32,442 nt of DNA from the NCBI GenBank assembly GCA_012519925.1, contig JAAYPF010000076.1, positions 1 to 32,442 on the forward strand, given 5' to 3'. This document shows, piece by piece, positions 16,693-25,137 of this stretch (position 1 is the first letter of the stretch; each line of letters opens with the position of its first letter). Below the pieces are notes generated by a model, which saw only the letters and a list, made by a program, of their open reading frames with translations, ran no database searches and was not told the DNA's origin. This stretch comes from Clostridiaceae bacterium. GTDB lineage: Bacteria > Bacillota > Clostridia > Acetivibrionales > Acetivibrionaceae. A program made the position numbers and the translations under genes.

Positions 16693-17436
16693 GTGGTTAT
16701 AATTAAAAGGTTTGTTATTATGCTTCAATTCTTTACTTCGATACCTATTCCAATAAATATGAATTGTGATGAAAAAGACTATGGAAAGGGCTTGACCTTT
16801 GCACCCGTTGTCGGTTTGATAATCGGGTTTTTGTTGTTTGCTTTCCAGAGGCTATTGAACATGTTTTTTTCTATAAAAATAGTAGCGGCATTAATTATAA
16901 TTGGATACATAGTTTTAACGGGAGGCCTTCATCTCGATGGTTTGGGCGATACTTTTGATGGCTTGTTTTCTAGTAGGCCGAAGGATAAGATTCTTGAAAT
17001 AATGAGGGATAGCAGAGTTGGAACTAATGCTGTTCTAGCTCTAATATGTATTATTTTGCTTAATTTTGTGTTGCTAACGGAGATAAACATAATGGCAAAG
17101 GCTATCTTACTTTTTCCTGTTGCAGGCAGAATAGGCTCTTTATTTGGTGCGGGTACATCGGTTTATGCTAGAAAAAATGAGGGACTTGGTAAAAGTTTTA
17201 TAGATCATTGTGGAATAAAAGAAATGTTTTTCGGAGGAATTATTTCTGTTGTGATTTTTGGAGCGATAATGGGATTAAAAGGCGTGGTGACAGCTTTTAT
17301 TCTGATGACAACCTCTTTTATCATAACAAAAATTCTTACTCTAAAAATAGGCGGTGCTACGGGGGATATTCTTGGAGCAGTTTGTGAATTGAATCAGACT
17401 GTTTTTTTGATGTTGATGTATACATTGGGAATTTGA
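16693..17436 (+). CDS. cobS: Adenosylcobinamide-GDP ribazoletransferase (cobalamin synthase)
   Basis: Membrane enzyme that joins alpha-ribazole (phosphate) to adenosyl-GDP-cobinamide, giving adenosylcobalamin (phosphate). The 247 residues are mostly hydrophobic. The catalytic acidic cluster is 'LTGGLHLDGLGDTFDG' (75-90; D82, D86, D89), and 'RVGTNAVLALI' follows. GTG 16693 is the start; GGGAGA lies 6 bases before it. A 99-base gap separates it from cobU, and no terminator is visible in that gap. Confidence 0.95.
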   Translation: MVIIKRFVIMLQFFTSIPIPINMNCDEKDYGKGLTFAPVVGLIIGFLLFAFQRLLNMFFSIKIVAALIIIGYIVLTGGLHLDGLGDTFDGLFSSRPKDKILEIMRDSRVGTNAVLALICIILLNFVLLTEINIMAKAILLFPVAGRIGSLFGAGTSVYARKNEGLGKSFIDHCGIKEMFFGGIISVVIFGAIMGLKGVVTAFILMTTSFIITKILTLKIGGATGDILGAVCELNQTVFLMLMYTLGI

Positions 17437-17506
17437 GACACCCATTGACCAGTCATTTTTTAGCAATCACCTAAATCAATAATTAAGGCAGAACGGGGGA
17501 GTTGGA

Positions 17507-18100
17507 ATGTTGGAATTAATCCTTATAAGGCATGGGGAGACAGATAGTAACATAAGAGGCTCCTATTTAGGTTGGACAGATATAGAACTCAATGAAACCG
17601 GCTTAAGCCAAGTATGTAATTTACGAGATCACTTAAAAAATACTAAGATAGATAAAATATTTTCAAGTCCTCTTAAGAGAGCTTTACAAACTGCACAAAT
17701 AATTAACGAAAATTATAATCTTGATATTGTGTATACCGATGGTCTAAAGGAAAGAAATTTTGGAATTTGGGACGATCTTACGTTGGAAGAAATGACACAA
17801 AGGTATCCATCGAAATACAAGGCATGGGTGGACGACTGGATTAAGTATCCTATTAAAGATGGTGAAAGTGCAATAGAAGCTTATGACAGATCAGCTAAGT
17901 TTGTAAGAGAGTTAATAGAGAAAAATACTAAAGGTGTATTTATGCTTGTAACACACCTTGGTACAATAAGATTTATATTGGCATACCTTTTAGAGCTAGG
18001 TATCGAAAGCTCGTGGCGTTTTAGAGTTGATAACGCCAGTATCACAAAGCTTGAGATAAACGATGATTACAGTGTGCTGACGATGCTTAACAACCGTTAG
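17507..18100 (+). CDS. cobC: Histidine phosphatase, probable alpha-ribazole phosphatase
   Basis: Two-His phosphoglycerate-mutase-like phosphatase. R8-H9-G10 is the phospho-His site ('LILIRHGETDSN'); a glutamate in 'LKERNFGIWDD' and the second His in 'LVTHLGTIRFIL' complete the active site. Length (197 residues) fits CobC. In the family CobC removes phosphate from alpha-ribazole-5'-phosphate or from cobalamin phosphate. The position right after cobS supports that function, but phosphoglycerate-mutase relatives have broad substrates, so context carries weight. GGGGGAG precedes the ATG. Confidence 0.9.
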   Translation: MLELILIRHGETDSNIRGSYLGWTDIELNETGLSQVCNLRDHLKNTKIDKIFSSPLKRALQTAQIINENYNLDIVYTDGLKERNFGIWDDLTLEEMTQRYPSKYKAWVDDWIKYPIKDGESAIEAYDRSAKFVRELIEKNTKGVFMLVTHLGTIRFILAYLLELGIESSWRFRVDNASITKLEINDDYSVLTMLNNR

Positions 18101-18213
18101 TTCACAAAATCCAAATTATGGATTAGATTGGCTTTAAATCATATAAATCAATGCATACATGTTACAATATCTAAAATGCTTAGTACAAAACATATAGGTG
18201 GGAGGATTAAATT

Positions 18214-18765
18214 TTGGGGAGTTTGAAGGGAAGAGAAGAGAATAGAAAAGAAATAAAGCAAATTATATTAAACGGCTTAATGATAGCAACGGTTTTATTG
18301 GTGACTATGTTTACAAAAATACCGGGTCCTTTGGGGTATTTTAATATTGGAGATGCTGCAATAATTGTTGCTGCCGTTATGCTAGGTAAAAAAAGCGGAT
18401 TTGTTGCTGGCTCATTTGGTTCAGCTCTCGCTGACGTTTTTTTGGGTTATGCATATTTTGCACCCATCACATTTTTTGTAAAAGGCTTGGAAGGTTTTGT
18501 AATTGGATATATAATATATAAAGCTAAAGGCAATAAGAAAATAAACGGTAATGTAATAAATATGCTAGCAATAATCGCAGGATGTATTGTTATGATAACA
18601 GGTTACTTCTTAGCAGAGATATACATACTAGGACTTTTCAGCACCGAATACGGATACATAAAAGCTATATCAGAACTTCCAGTAAACGCAGTTCAAGGAG
18701 GAGTAAGTGCATTTGTAGGCTACATAATAGCAACATCTCTTTCAAGGATAAAGCACTTAAACTGA
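18214..18765 (+). CDS. ECF transporter S-component, probable CblT (alpha-ribazole uptake)
   Basis: A 183-residue membrane protein with about six membrane segments. It has the small, hydrophobic shape of ECF-type S-components ('TMFTKIPGPLGYFNIGDAAIIVAAVMLGKKSGFVAGSFGSALADVFLGYAYFAP' is typical). S-components bind the vitamin; the energising EcfA/EcfT module is elsewhere. I use TTG 18214 because GGTGGGAGG lies 8 bases before it. In Firmicutes the S-component CblT is found next to cobalamin genes and has been tied to alpha-ribazole uptake; its position after cobC supports that here, but the substrate is inference. The second half of the gene uses C- and A-ending codons unlike the first half (see findings). 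Confidence 0.8.
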   Translation: MGSLKGREENRKEIKQIILNGLMIATVLLVTMFTKIPGPLGYFNIGDAAIIVAAVMLGKKSGFVAGSFGSALADVFLGYAYFAPITFFVKGLEGFVIGYIIYKAKGNKKINGNVINMLAIIAGCIVMITGYFLAEIYILGLFSTEYGYIKAISELPVNAVQGGVSAFVGYIIATSLSRIKHLN

Positions 18766-18945
18766 TCAACAAACTTTATTAGGCAAGAATACAACCCTAT
18801 AAAATGCAAAACACTAAAACAACAGGTATTCCCCTTCCTACAGTCTCAAAATCACTACACCACTAATTCAGACCACAAAAAAATAAAAGCAAAACAATTA
18901 AAGCCAAAAAGAATAGAAAATAACAACTAAAACGAGGTGACAAAC
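18766..18945 (+). other. A/C-rich spacer between the S-component and the metallo-hydrolase
   Basis: A 180-base gap, strikingly poor in G. By my hand count 18781-18900 has 59 A, 31 C, 21 T and 9 G. The skew continues into both flanking genes. No promoter, riboswitch or hairpin is clear. Confidence 0.6.
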
Positions 18946-19680
18946 ATGAAATTAACGGTACTTGGAAACAACGGCCCTTTCCCATCAGCAGGAGGAGCCT
19001 GCTCAGGCTACTTAATAACAGAAGGAGATAAAAATATCCTAATAGACTGCGGAAATGGAGTCTTAGCAAACCTTCAACGATTCATACCAATCGAGGAACT
19101 CGATGCAATCATCCTAACGCATCTGCACAGCGATCACATGTCCGACATGATGATACTACGCTACGCACTACAGATAAAAATGAATAGAGGTGCAAAACTT
19201 AGCCCTATAGAGGTATATGCACCAAACCAGCCTCAAGAGGAATACAATAGAATGGATATACCTGAAGTATTTAACCTAAAGCATATAACTCCTGACCTAG
19301 TGCTAAACTACGGAGATATGAAGGTAGAATTTAAGGAAATGGTGCATCCCGTTACAAGTTATGCTCTATCAATAATTTCGAGAGGCAAGAAGTTTGTGTT
19401 TTCCGGAGATACCTCATGGAATGACAATATTATAGAGTTTTCAAAGGATGCAGATATCATAATGCTTGATGCAGGTCTACTATCGAAGGATAAGAAAAGC
19501 GATAATGTCCCGCATTTGACAGCAAGGGAATGCGGTATTGTTGCTCAAAAAGCCAATGCAAAAAGGTTGCTACTTACACATTTTTGGTCCGAGGACAATA
19601 CGGCAGACCACATAAGAGAAGCGAGTGAAAACTTTCCAAAGGCAGAGCTTGCAGAACTTCTAAAATCATACAATGTCTAG
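18946..19680 (+). CDS. MBL-fold metal-dependent hydrolase (RNase Z-like)
   Basis: A metallo-beta-lactamase-fold hydrolase of 244 residues from ATG 18946, which lies 6 bases after GAGGTG; a GTG 9 bases upstream is inside that site. Motif 'THLHSDHMSD' gives H59, H61, D63 and H64; 'FSGDTSW' and 'THFW' near residue 204 complete the zinc ligands. The N-terminus 'KLTVLGNNGPFPSAGGACSGYLI' resembles the RNase Z/CpdA branch that acts on nucleic acids, cyclic nucleotides or phosphoesters; the true substrate is unknown. The first half uses unusual C/A-ending codons, the second half is normal. Confidence 0.85.
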   Translation: MKLTVLGNNGPFPSAGGACSGYLITEGDKNILIDCGNGVLANLQRFIPIEELDAIILTHLHSDHMSDMMILRYALQIKMNRGAKLSPIEVYAPNQPQEEYNRMDIPEVFNLKHITPDLVLNYGDMKVEFKEMVHPVTSYALSIISRGKKFVFSGDTSWNDNIIEFSKDADIIMLDAGLLSKDKKSDNVPHLTARECGIVAQKANAKRLLLTHFWSEDNTADHIREASENFPKAELAELLKSYNV

Positions 19681-19703
19681 TGATGTAATGAGGTAATTCA
19701 ATA

Positions 19704-19760
19704 ATTGACATAAACAAAAGTTCGAAAGCTAAACGCCTACGAACTTTTGTTTATGTCAAT
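19704..19760. terminator. 21-bp perfect hairpin between convergent genes
   Basis: Arms 19704-19724 and 19740-19760 pair without a mismatch around a 15-base loop. The arm begins TTGACATAAAC at 19705. It sits between the + strand hydrolase and the - strand chemoreceptor and probably ends both. Its perfect length is more than a terminator needs, and there is no long T run after the stem. Confidence 0.7.
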
Positions 19761-19770
19761 ACAGTAATAT

Positions 19771-21018
19771 TTATTTGCCAATAGAGTAACTGTTCAATTT
19801 ACCATCAAGCTGATGCACCAATCCATCGAGCTTTTTGAAAGACTTTTGCATTTCTGAAATTGCTAAAAGCTCATGTTCTGTAGTAGCTGCTACTTCTTCG
19901 CTCGCTGCTGCGGTTTCTTCCGAAACCGATGAAATACTCTCTATTGCAGAAGTAACCTGAATCTTATCATTCTGCATTTTTGAAACCGATTGATTAACTT
20001 CGTTAATTTTTCCTACGATATTTGTTATCGCATTTGCAATATCGTTAAAGGCACTATCGGTTTTGTTAACTGCAATATTCTGTTCTTGGGACACTTTTTT
20101 CATTAATTCCATTGATTGAATTGCTAATTGTGATTCTTCCTGAATGCTTTTCATGAGCACATTAATTTCTTCTGTTGACTTTCTACTTTGATCCGCAAGC
20201 TTTCTTACTTCTTCTGCAACTACAGCAAAACCTCTACCTGCCTCACCGGCTCTTGCAGCTTCAATAGCAGCGTTCAAAGCCAGAAGATTAGTCTGTTCAG
20301 CGATGCTTTCTATTGACTCAACAAATAATCCTATGTCATTTGTAGTATTTGTTAACTTTTCAATAACTGTAAATATTTTTTCGGCGGTATCGTTATTTTC
20401 TTTTGATTTAGTATGCAAAATGCTGACTGAGTCAAGACCAACATTGTTTAGGTCGTTTATTTTTTTTGTTTCATCGGTTATCCTACCATAACTTTCATAT
20501 ACAAAATCAATCTGTTCACTAAGGTTATCCACCATTTCAACCCCATGCTGTGCTTGCTGTGCTTGGTCAGAAGCACCTTTTGCAATCTCATCCATAGTTT
20601 TTGATATGTCTTGCATGGCACTTGAGGCCTGATCTGCTGTGGAACATACTGAATTTGAAGAGTCTAAAATGGAGCTTGAGAGATCGTGAAAGCTTTGAAG
20701 TAGAGCTTTAACATCCGTAAAAACATCATTAACACCTTGTGCAATATTACCAAACCCTGAGCACTTTGAGGTATCAATTGATTGAGAAAAATCACCTTGT
20801 TTTAATTGACTGATGTAACTTTCAAAATGATTAAAGCGATTTTTTATTTTAAAATAGTTAAGAACATATAAAATAAAACTAGATAATACTGTTGATAATA
20901 ATAGGAGTATAACTGCTACCCAGTTATCCGTTTGAACTTTAGTAATGATAGCAAAAATCAGCGTGACAAGAAGCGGGAAAATTAGTAAAATGCTGGATGA
21001 AGAAATAAACTTTTTCAT
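19771..21018 (-). CDS. Methyl-accepting chemotaxis protein without extracellular sensor domain
   Basis: A 415-residue chemoreceptor. I start it at ATG 21018 because GGAGG precedes it at a normal distance; an in-frame start 69 bases upstream has no site. Two membrane segments lie almost back to back (about 8-27 and 33-54), leaving only a few residues outside, so no periplasmic ligand-binding domain exists. A long cytoplasmic coiled-coil signalling domain follows, with the hairpin tip '[24 protein letters not shown]' (about 236-260) for CheA/CheW. The C-terminus lacks a clear CheR-tethering pentapeptide. It may sense membrane state, temperature or a cytoplasmic cue. It is the only chemoreceptor in the window. 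Confidence 0.92.
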   Translation of the reverse strand: MKKFISSSSILLIFPLLVTLIFAIITKVQTDNWVAVILLLLSTVLSSFILYVLNYFKIKNRFNHFESYISQLKQGDFSQSIDTSKCSGFGNIAQGVNDVFTDVKALLQSFHDLSSSILDSSNSVCSTADQASSAMQDISKTMDEIAKGASDQAQQAQHGVEMVDNLSEQIDFVYESYGRITDETKKINDLNNVGLDSVSILHTKSKENNDTAEKIFTVIEKLTNTTNDIGLFVESIESIAEQTNLLALNAAIEAARAGEAGRGFAVVAEEVRKLADQSRKSTEEINVLMKSIQEESQLAIQSMELMKKVSQEQNIAVNKTDSAFNDIANAITNIVGKINEVNQSVSKMQNDKIQVTSAIESISSVSEETAAASEEVAATTEHELLAISEMQKSFKKLDGLVHQLDGKLNSYSIGK

Positions 21019-21076
21019 ATTTAACCTCCAGATAAATAGTGAGAATAGTTTTGCTTTTTTAGATATGTATATATTA

Positions 21077-21150
21077 GGCCATTTCAAATAACAACCTAAG
21101 GAAAATTTGAGTCATGAAGCCTGTTAAATTAAATTTTTGAAATGGCGAGT
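21077..21150. repeat. Candidate short intergenic repeat with terminal inverted repeats
   Basis: GGCCATTTCAAA (21077-21088) and TTTGAAATGGC (21136-21146) form 11-bp terminal inverted repeats about 70 bases apart. The same core occurs at 11119-11130 (GGCCATTTCAAA), and ACTCGCCATTT at 26368-26378 matches the right end plus flank at 21140-21150. It could be a small non-autonomous repeat or a dispersed protein site. Confidence 0.45.
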
Positions 21151-21285
21151 GCAAATTTTTTATTGAAAATTACATTACTTATAAATATTTATTCTACAAA
21201 ACTATTAAAAATCCTCTTTATTAATTAATTAAATTTATATTTTTATCGAATATTTATAGAGTGTTCACTTGATTATTACCAAGAT

Positions 21286-21313
21286 TTGCAGCAAAGATTG
21301 TATATGTTATAAT
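21286..21313 (+). promoter_or_regulatory. Sigma-A promoter for the RNA-modification operon
   Basis: TTGCAG at 21286-21291, 16 bases, then a consensus TATAAT at 21308-21313. The start site near 21320 would leave ATG 21324 without a leader, which supports ATG 21351 (GGAG in front). Confidence 0.65.
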
Positions 21314-21350
21314 AACATAAGTTATGATGGATGAGAATGGAGCTATAAAC

Positions 21351-22724
21351 ATGAGAATACCTGTTGAATTTTTAGATAAAATACATAATCTTTTAGATAC
21401 AAAGGAATATGAGGAGTTTGTAAATTCCTTTGATTTACCTAGATATTATGGGCTAAGAGTTAATACGCTTAAAATAAGTGTCGAAGAGTTTTTAAAGATA
21501 ACACCTTTTGTACTTGAGCCGGTACCCTGGACGAAAGATGGGTTTTATTACAGGGAAGGAGAGAATCCCGGCAAGCATCCATACTATTATGCAGGGTTGT
21601 ACTATATACAGGAACCAAGTGCAATGCTACCTGGTGCGGTAATAGCTGCAAAACCCGGTGAGAATATTTTGGATCTCTGTGCAGCCCCCGGCGGTAAAAC
21701 TGTTCAAATAGCAGCTGGGATGAAGGGTAAGGGTCTATTGGTAGCAAATGATATCAATTCTGATAGGGTGAAAGCCCTTGTTAAGAATATTGAACTGTGT
21801 GGGGTTACCAATGCAGTTGTTACAAACGATACTCCGAAGAATCTATCGGGTAAGTTTATGAACTTTTTTGATAAAATTCTAGTTGATGCACCTTGCTCAG
21901 GTGAAGGAATGTTTCGAAAGGATGAGGATGCAGCAAAAAGTTGGGGAAAATACAAATGCGATTTATGCTCTGGGATGCAAAGGGATATTTTAAGTTATGT
22001 AGATAAAATGTTGAAACCAGGAGGCTATTTGGTGTATTCAACTTGTACCTTTTCTCCGGAAGAAAATGAACAAAGGATTGTGGAATTTATAGAGAATCAT
22101 CCTGACTATGAACTTTGTGAAGTGCCTAAGACGGATGGTATAGCCGATGGAAGACCTGAGTGGGTCAACAACGATACTGAGCTAAAAAAGACGGCAAGAT
22201 TATGGCCGCACAAGGTCAAAGGTGAAGGACATTTTGTTGCATTGCTGCACAAAAAGGAAGCTGATTTTAAGTCTTTCCAAAGCTTTGACAAAACCATGGT
22301 ATCGGGCAATAGTGAAGTACTTGATAGTTATAGAAATTTTGAAAAGGCTAACTTGAACCTAATACTTGAAGATACTTTTATAGTAAAGGGAAACAACCTT
22401 TACTCTTTGCCGGTTAAATTACCAGATCTTTCAGGAATAAAGGTTGCGAAGTTTGGAAGATATATAGGAGAAGCTTTAAAAGGGAGATTTGAGCCCTCTC
22501 ATTCTTTTGTTCTTTCGCTAGGTAAAAATGATTTGAAAAATGTTCTTAATTTTGATGCTAACTCAGTTGAGGTAATAAAGTACCTAAAGGGAGAGACCTT
22601 AATGAGGGAAGGGGAAAAAGCCTTAGTGGGTATTTTAGTAGATGGGTTTACACTAGGGTGGTCAAAGCAAACCGGCGATATGCTCAAGAACTTGTACCCT
22701 AAGGGTTGGAGAAAAATGAGTTAG
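21351..22724 (+). CDS. RsmF-like rRNA 5-methylcytosine methyltransferase
   Basis: SAM-dependent m5C RNA methyltransferase of the NOL1/NOP2/Sun family. From ATG 21351 it is 457 residues. The SAM-binding 'ILDLCAAPGGKT' is at about 106-117; the two catalytic cysteines are C182 in 'VDAPCSGEG' and C232 in 'YSTCTFSP'. The length and the C-terminal part fit the RsmF/YebU subfamily with a PUA-like tail rather than RsmB, since the RNA-binding NusB domain is missing. It would modify 16S rRNA, but the exact cytosine cannot be told. First of three probable RNA-modification genes; gaps to the next are 49 and 17 bases. Confidence 0.9.
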   Translation: MRIPVEFLDKIHNLLDTKEYEEFVNSFDLPRYYGLRVNTLKISVEEFLKITPFVLEPVPWTKDGFYYREGENPGKHPYYYAGLYYIQEPSAMLPGAVIAAKPGENILDLCAAPGGKTVQIAAGMKGKGLLVANDINSDRVKALVKNIELCGVTNAVVTNDTPKNLSGKFMNFFDKILVDAPCSGEGMFRKDEDAAKSWGKYKCDLCSGMQRDILSYVDKMLKPGGYLVYSTCTFSPEENEQRIVEFIENHPDYELCEVPKTDGIADGRPEWVNNDTELKKTARLWPHKVKGEGHFVALLHKKEADFKSFQSFDKTMVSGNSEVLDSYRNFEKANLNLILEDTFIVKGNNLYSLPVKLPDLSGIKVAKFGRYIGEALKGRFEPSHSFVLSLGKNDLKNVLNFDANSVEVIKYLKGETLMREGEKALVGILVDGFTLGWSKQTGDMLKNLYPKGWRKMS

Positions 22725-22773
22725 GCTAGCCTAGTTAACAGCTTGAAAAATTATATAAGCAGGAGGGTAAGGC

Positions 22774-23526
22774 ATGAGAGAGACGCAAAGAGTGGACAAA
22801 ATATTATCAAATTCCGGTTTCGGAACAAGAAGAGAGATTAAACAACTTGTAAAAAGTGGTCAAGTAAAAGTTGATGGTGAAGTAATAGATGATAGCGGAA
22901 TGCATGTAGATCCTAAGAAAAGCCAGATAGAAATATCAGGTCAAAAACTCAATTACAGACAATACATATATATTATGATGAATAAGCCGGCAGGTGTTAT
23001 TTCAGCCACTTTTGATGACCGACATGAAACAGTAATTGATATTTTGTCGGAAGAATATAAGTGCTTTGATTTGTTTCCAGTAGGAAGACTTGATATTGAT
23101 ACGGAGGGGCTTCTTCTCATAACTAATGACGGGCAGCTTGCCCATGAAATTTTGTCTCCTAAAAAGCATGTTCCCAAAAGGTATTTTGCTTTCATAGAAG
23201 GAGAAGTAACGCAAGAGGATGTAAAAAGGTTTGAAGAAGGAGTAATTTTGGAGGATGGTTATAAAACACTTCCTGCCGAACTGTATATATTAGATAGAGA
23301 TGTAAATTCAAGTGTTGATGTAGTAATATATGAAGGCAAATTTCATCAGGTTAAGAGGATGTTTGAAGCAGTGGGTAAGAAAGTTAAGTTCTTAAAGAGG
23401 GTGACCATGGGGAATTTGGTACTAGATAAAGACCTTGCACCAGGTGAATTTCGTGAGTTGACACAGGATGAGCTTTCAAATCTTATAAATGAGGTAAGAA
23501 GTCAAAAAGAAAATAATTTAAATTAA
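22774..23526 (+). CDS. Pseudouridine synthase, RsuA/RluB/E/F family
   Basis: Isomerises uridine to pseudouridine in rRNA. The 250 residues have an N-terminal S4 RNA-binding domain (about 5-60, 'RVDKILSNSGFGTRREIKQLVKSGQV') and the catalytic motif 'GRLDIDTEGLLLITNDG' at 104-120 with D107 as the nucleophile. 'VVIYEGKFHQVKRMFEAVGKKV' is the family KxHQxRRM-like motif with Val replacing one Arg. Whether it acts on 16S (RsuA) or 23S rRNA (RluB) is not clear; the size fits the RsuA/YtzG type. AGGAGGG precedes the ATG. Confidence 0.92.
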   Translation: MRETQRVDKILSNSGFGTRREIKQLVKSGQVKVDGEVIDDSGMHVDPKKSQIEISGQKLNYRQYIYIMMNKPAGVISATFDDRHETVIDILSEEYKCFDLFPVGRLDIDTEGLLLITNDGQLAHEILSPKKHVPKRYFAFIEGEVTQEDVKRFEEGVILEDGYKTLPAELYILDRDVNSSVDVVIYEGKFHQVKRMFEAVGKKVKFLKRVTMGNLVLDKDLAPGEFRELTQDELSNLINEVRSQKENNLN

Positions 23527-23543
23527 AATTAGGAGAAGTAGGT

Positions 23544-24707
23544 ATGAATAAGCAGAGTTTAAACAAACTAAAATTGTTTTTAACAGGGCTTGAAAGCCGC
23601 ATAGAAGAAAATAAAGAGTACTTTAAGAAAATTGATCTTATTTTCAAATCTGGAACTAAAAAGTTTCCGGGTAGTGTGGTTCTTTTAGAAGAAAAGCTAA
23701 AGATAAGCTATAGCGGAAATTCCGAAACAATTGAAATAAATTCCCTAGCTCTTAGCTTGACAAAACTAGCAGAAAACTATGACAGTCTCCAAATTACCTA
23801 TGAAGAGCGGGGAACCACCATATTTATAGAAGCCGATGATAAAAATGTTAAAATGAAAACTAAGGAAAATCAGGTTGAGGAAGTACTAAATAACCATAAT
23901 GATGTACCGCAAATATCCAACCGAGACTATTATATAAAAGTTGGTCAAGCTGATGATTTGCTCAAAGAAATTGGAATTTTAGCAGCTAATGGAAAAATCA
24001 AAAATGATATGATACGCAAGTATAATCAGATTGATCGCTTTGTTGAGTTGATAAACGATATGTTAGGTGAACTTCTGAAGGAGCATGATTCTATAACGGT
24101 ATTAGATTGCGGCTGTGGAAAATCGTACCTTACTTTTGTGTTGAACTATTACATAAGAGAAGTACTGAAAAAACCATGCTATTTTATAGGACTCGACAAC
24201 TCACCTACAGTAATTGAAGCTTCAAAGAAGATAGCAGACAACCTTGGCTACCATAATATGGAGTTTAAAGTGACTGATATAAGCAATTATAAAGCTCAGA
24301 GAGATGTTCACATGGTTATTAGTTTACATGCCTGCAATACTGCTACAGATCAGGCAATAGCTTTAGCAGTAAACAATAAAGTCAAATCTATAGTGGTGGT
24401 ACCGTGTTGTCAGCAGGAAATTTTAAGTCAGTATTCTTATCCACCCTTTGAGCAAATAATAAAGCACGGAATTTTAAAGGCGAGAATGGCGGATATAATT
24501 ACTGATGGAATTAGAGCTCTTTTATTAGAAGCATTAGGCTATAAGGTTTCGGTTGTGGAGTATATTTCACCAATTGAAACCCCTAAAAATCTTATGATCA
24601 GAGCTGTTAAAAATTATCAGCCAAAGCCATCGACGCTTTACGAATATAAGGAATTGAAGAAAGCTTTAAGCATTAATCCGACGTTAGAAAAACTTATTTT
24701 GGGATAA
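23544..24707 (+). CDS. Class I SAM-dependent methyltransferase (METTL25/Methyltransf_32-like)
   Basis: A 387-residue protein. Residues 1-150 are not a domain I recognise. From about 180 a Rossmann-type methyltransferase fold begins: 'TVLDCGCGKSYLTF' (motif I, D188), 'YFIGLDNSPTVIEASKKIA' (motif II) and 'VISLHACNTATDQAIALAV'. 'VVVPCCQQEIL' is typical of the Methyltransf_32 group, which includes METTL25 and annotated but uncharacterised bacterial enzymes. Position right after two RNA-modification genes suggests RNA or protein of the translation machinery as substrate; this is inference. Starts at ATG 23544 with AGGAG in front, 17 bases after the previous stop. Confidence 0.8.
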   Translation: MNKQSLNKLKLFLTGLESRIEENKEYFKKIDLIFKSGTKKFPGSVVLLEEKLKISYSGNSETIEINSLALSLTKLAENYDSLQITYEERGTTIFIEADDKNVKMKTKENQVEEVLNNHNDVPQISNRDYYIKVGQADDLLKEIGILAANGKIKNDMIRKYNQIDRFVELINDMLGELLKEHDSITVLDCGCGKSYLTFVLNYYIREVLKKPCYFIGLDNSPTVIEASKKIADNLGYHNMEFKVTDISNYKAQRDVHMVISLHACNTATDQAIALAVNNKVKSIVVVPCCQQEILSQYSYPPFEQIIKHGILKARMADIITDGIRALLLEALGYKVSVVEYISPIETPKNLMIRAVKNYQPKPSTLYEYKELKKALSINPTLEKLILG

Positions 24708-24801
24708 AAATGTATTATCTAAAAAGTGCCTTTTGAATAATCAATAAGAATATACATATATTAATTATATATATAAAACTATTTTCTTTTATGTAAATTA
24801 G

Positions 24802-24830
24802 TTGACTATTGCTGCATTTTTTTATAAAAT
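24802..24830 (+). promoter_or_regulatory. Candidate sigma-A promoter of the CBM25-like gene
   Basis: TTGACT at 24802-24807 and TAAAAT at 24825-24830 with a 17-base spacer. If used, it would make a leader of about 300 bases. Confidence 0.5.
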
Positions 24831-25047
24831 GTTTTCGAGCATATAAAAAAATGTATATAGTGGTAAATTGTACACAAAAAGCATTGTGGATTAGAACTTT
24901 AGTAAATGTTTTTTGTAAATTTTTAAAATTAGTATTAAAGTATTTGATAATTTTTCCGAATAATATGTGGGAAGGGTATTTAAATAAAATTTAATTACGT
25001 TTCTTAACGCAAAAAAAGGGGCAAAAGTTTAAGAGGCTAGAACCTAA

Positions 25048-25080
25048 AATTATTATTTGGTTTAGAGACAAATAATAATT
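25048..25080 (+). other. 12-bp perfect inverted repeat in the CBM25-like leader
   Basis: AATTATTATTTG (25048-25059) pairs with CAAATAATAATT (25069-25080) around a 9-base loop. It lies about 60 bases before the start codon; there is no T run after it, so it is more likely a regulatory or stability stem than a terminator. Confidence 0.5.
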
Positions 25081-25137
25081 ATTAAGAGCATTTTGAGAAA
25101 ATAAAATAACTAAAATCTAAACGAAGAGGTGATTGTT

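Larger units (their letters stand above)
24708..25137 (+). other. 430-base non-coding gap before the CBM25-like gene
   Basis: It contains a candidate promoter (24802-24830), a roughly 300-base T/A-rich leader and a 12-bp hairpin (25048-25080). A 61-codon open frame at 24809-24994 has no ribosome site and no recognisable family, so I do not call it a gene. Confidence 0.6.

Noticed and set aside
22106-22309. Minus-strand open frames inside the RsmF-like gene
   Set aside because: Several overlapping antisense frames of 60-90 codons; none shows a ribosome site or domain, and all lie inside a clear gene.
24809-24994. Open frame of 61 codons upstream of the CBM25-like gene
   Set aside because: No ribosome site before the start, no recognisable motif, and it lies in the leader region; treated as non-coding.
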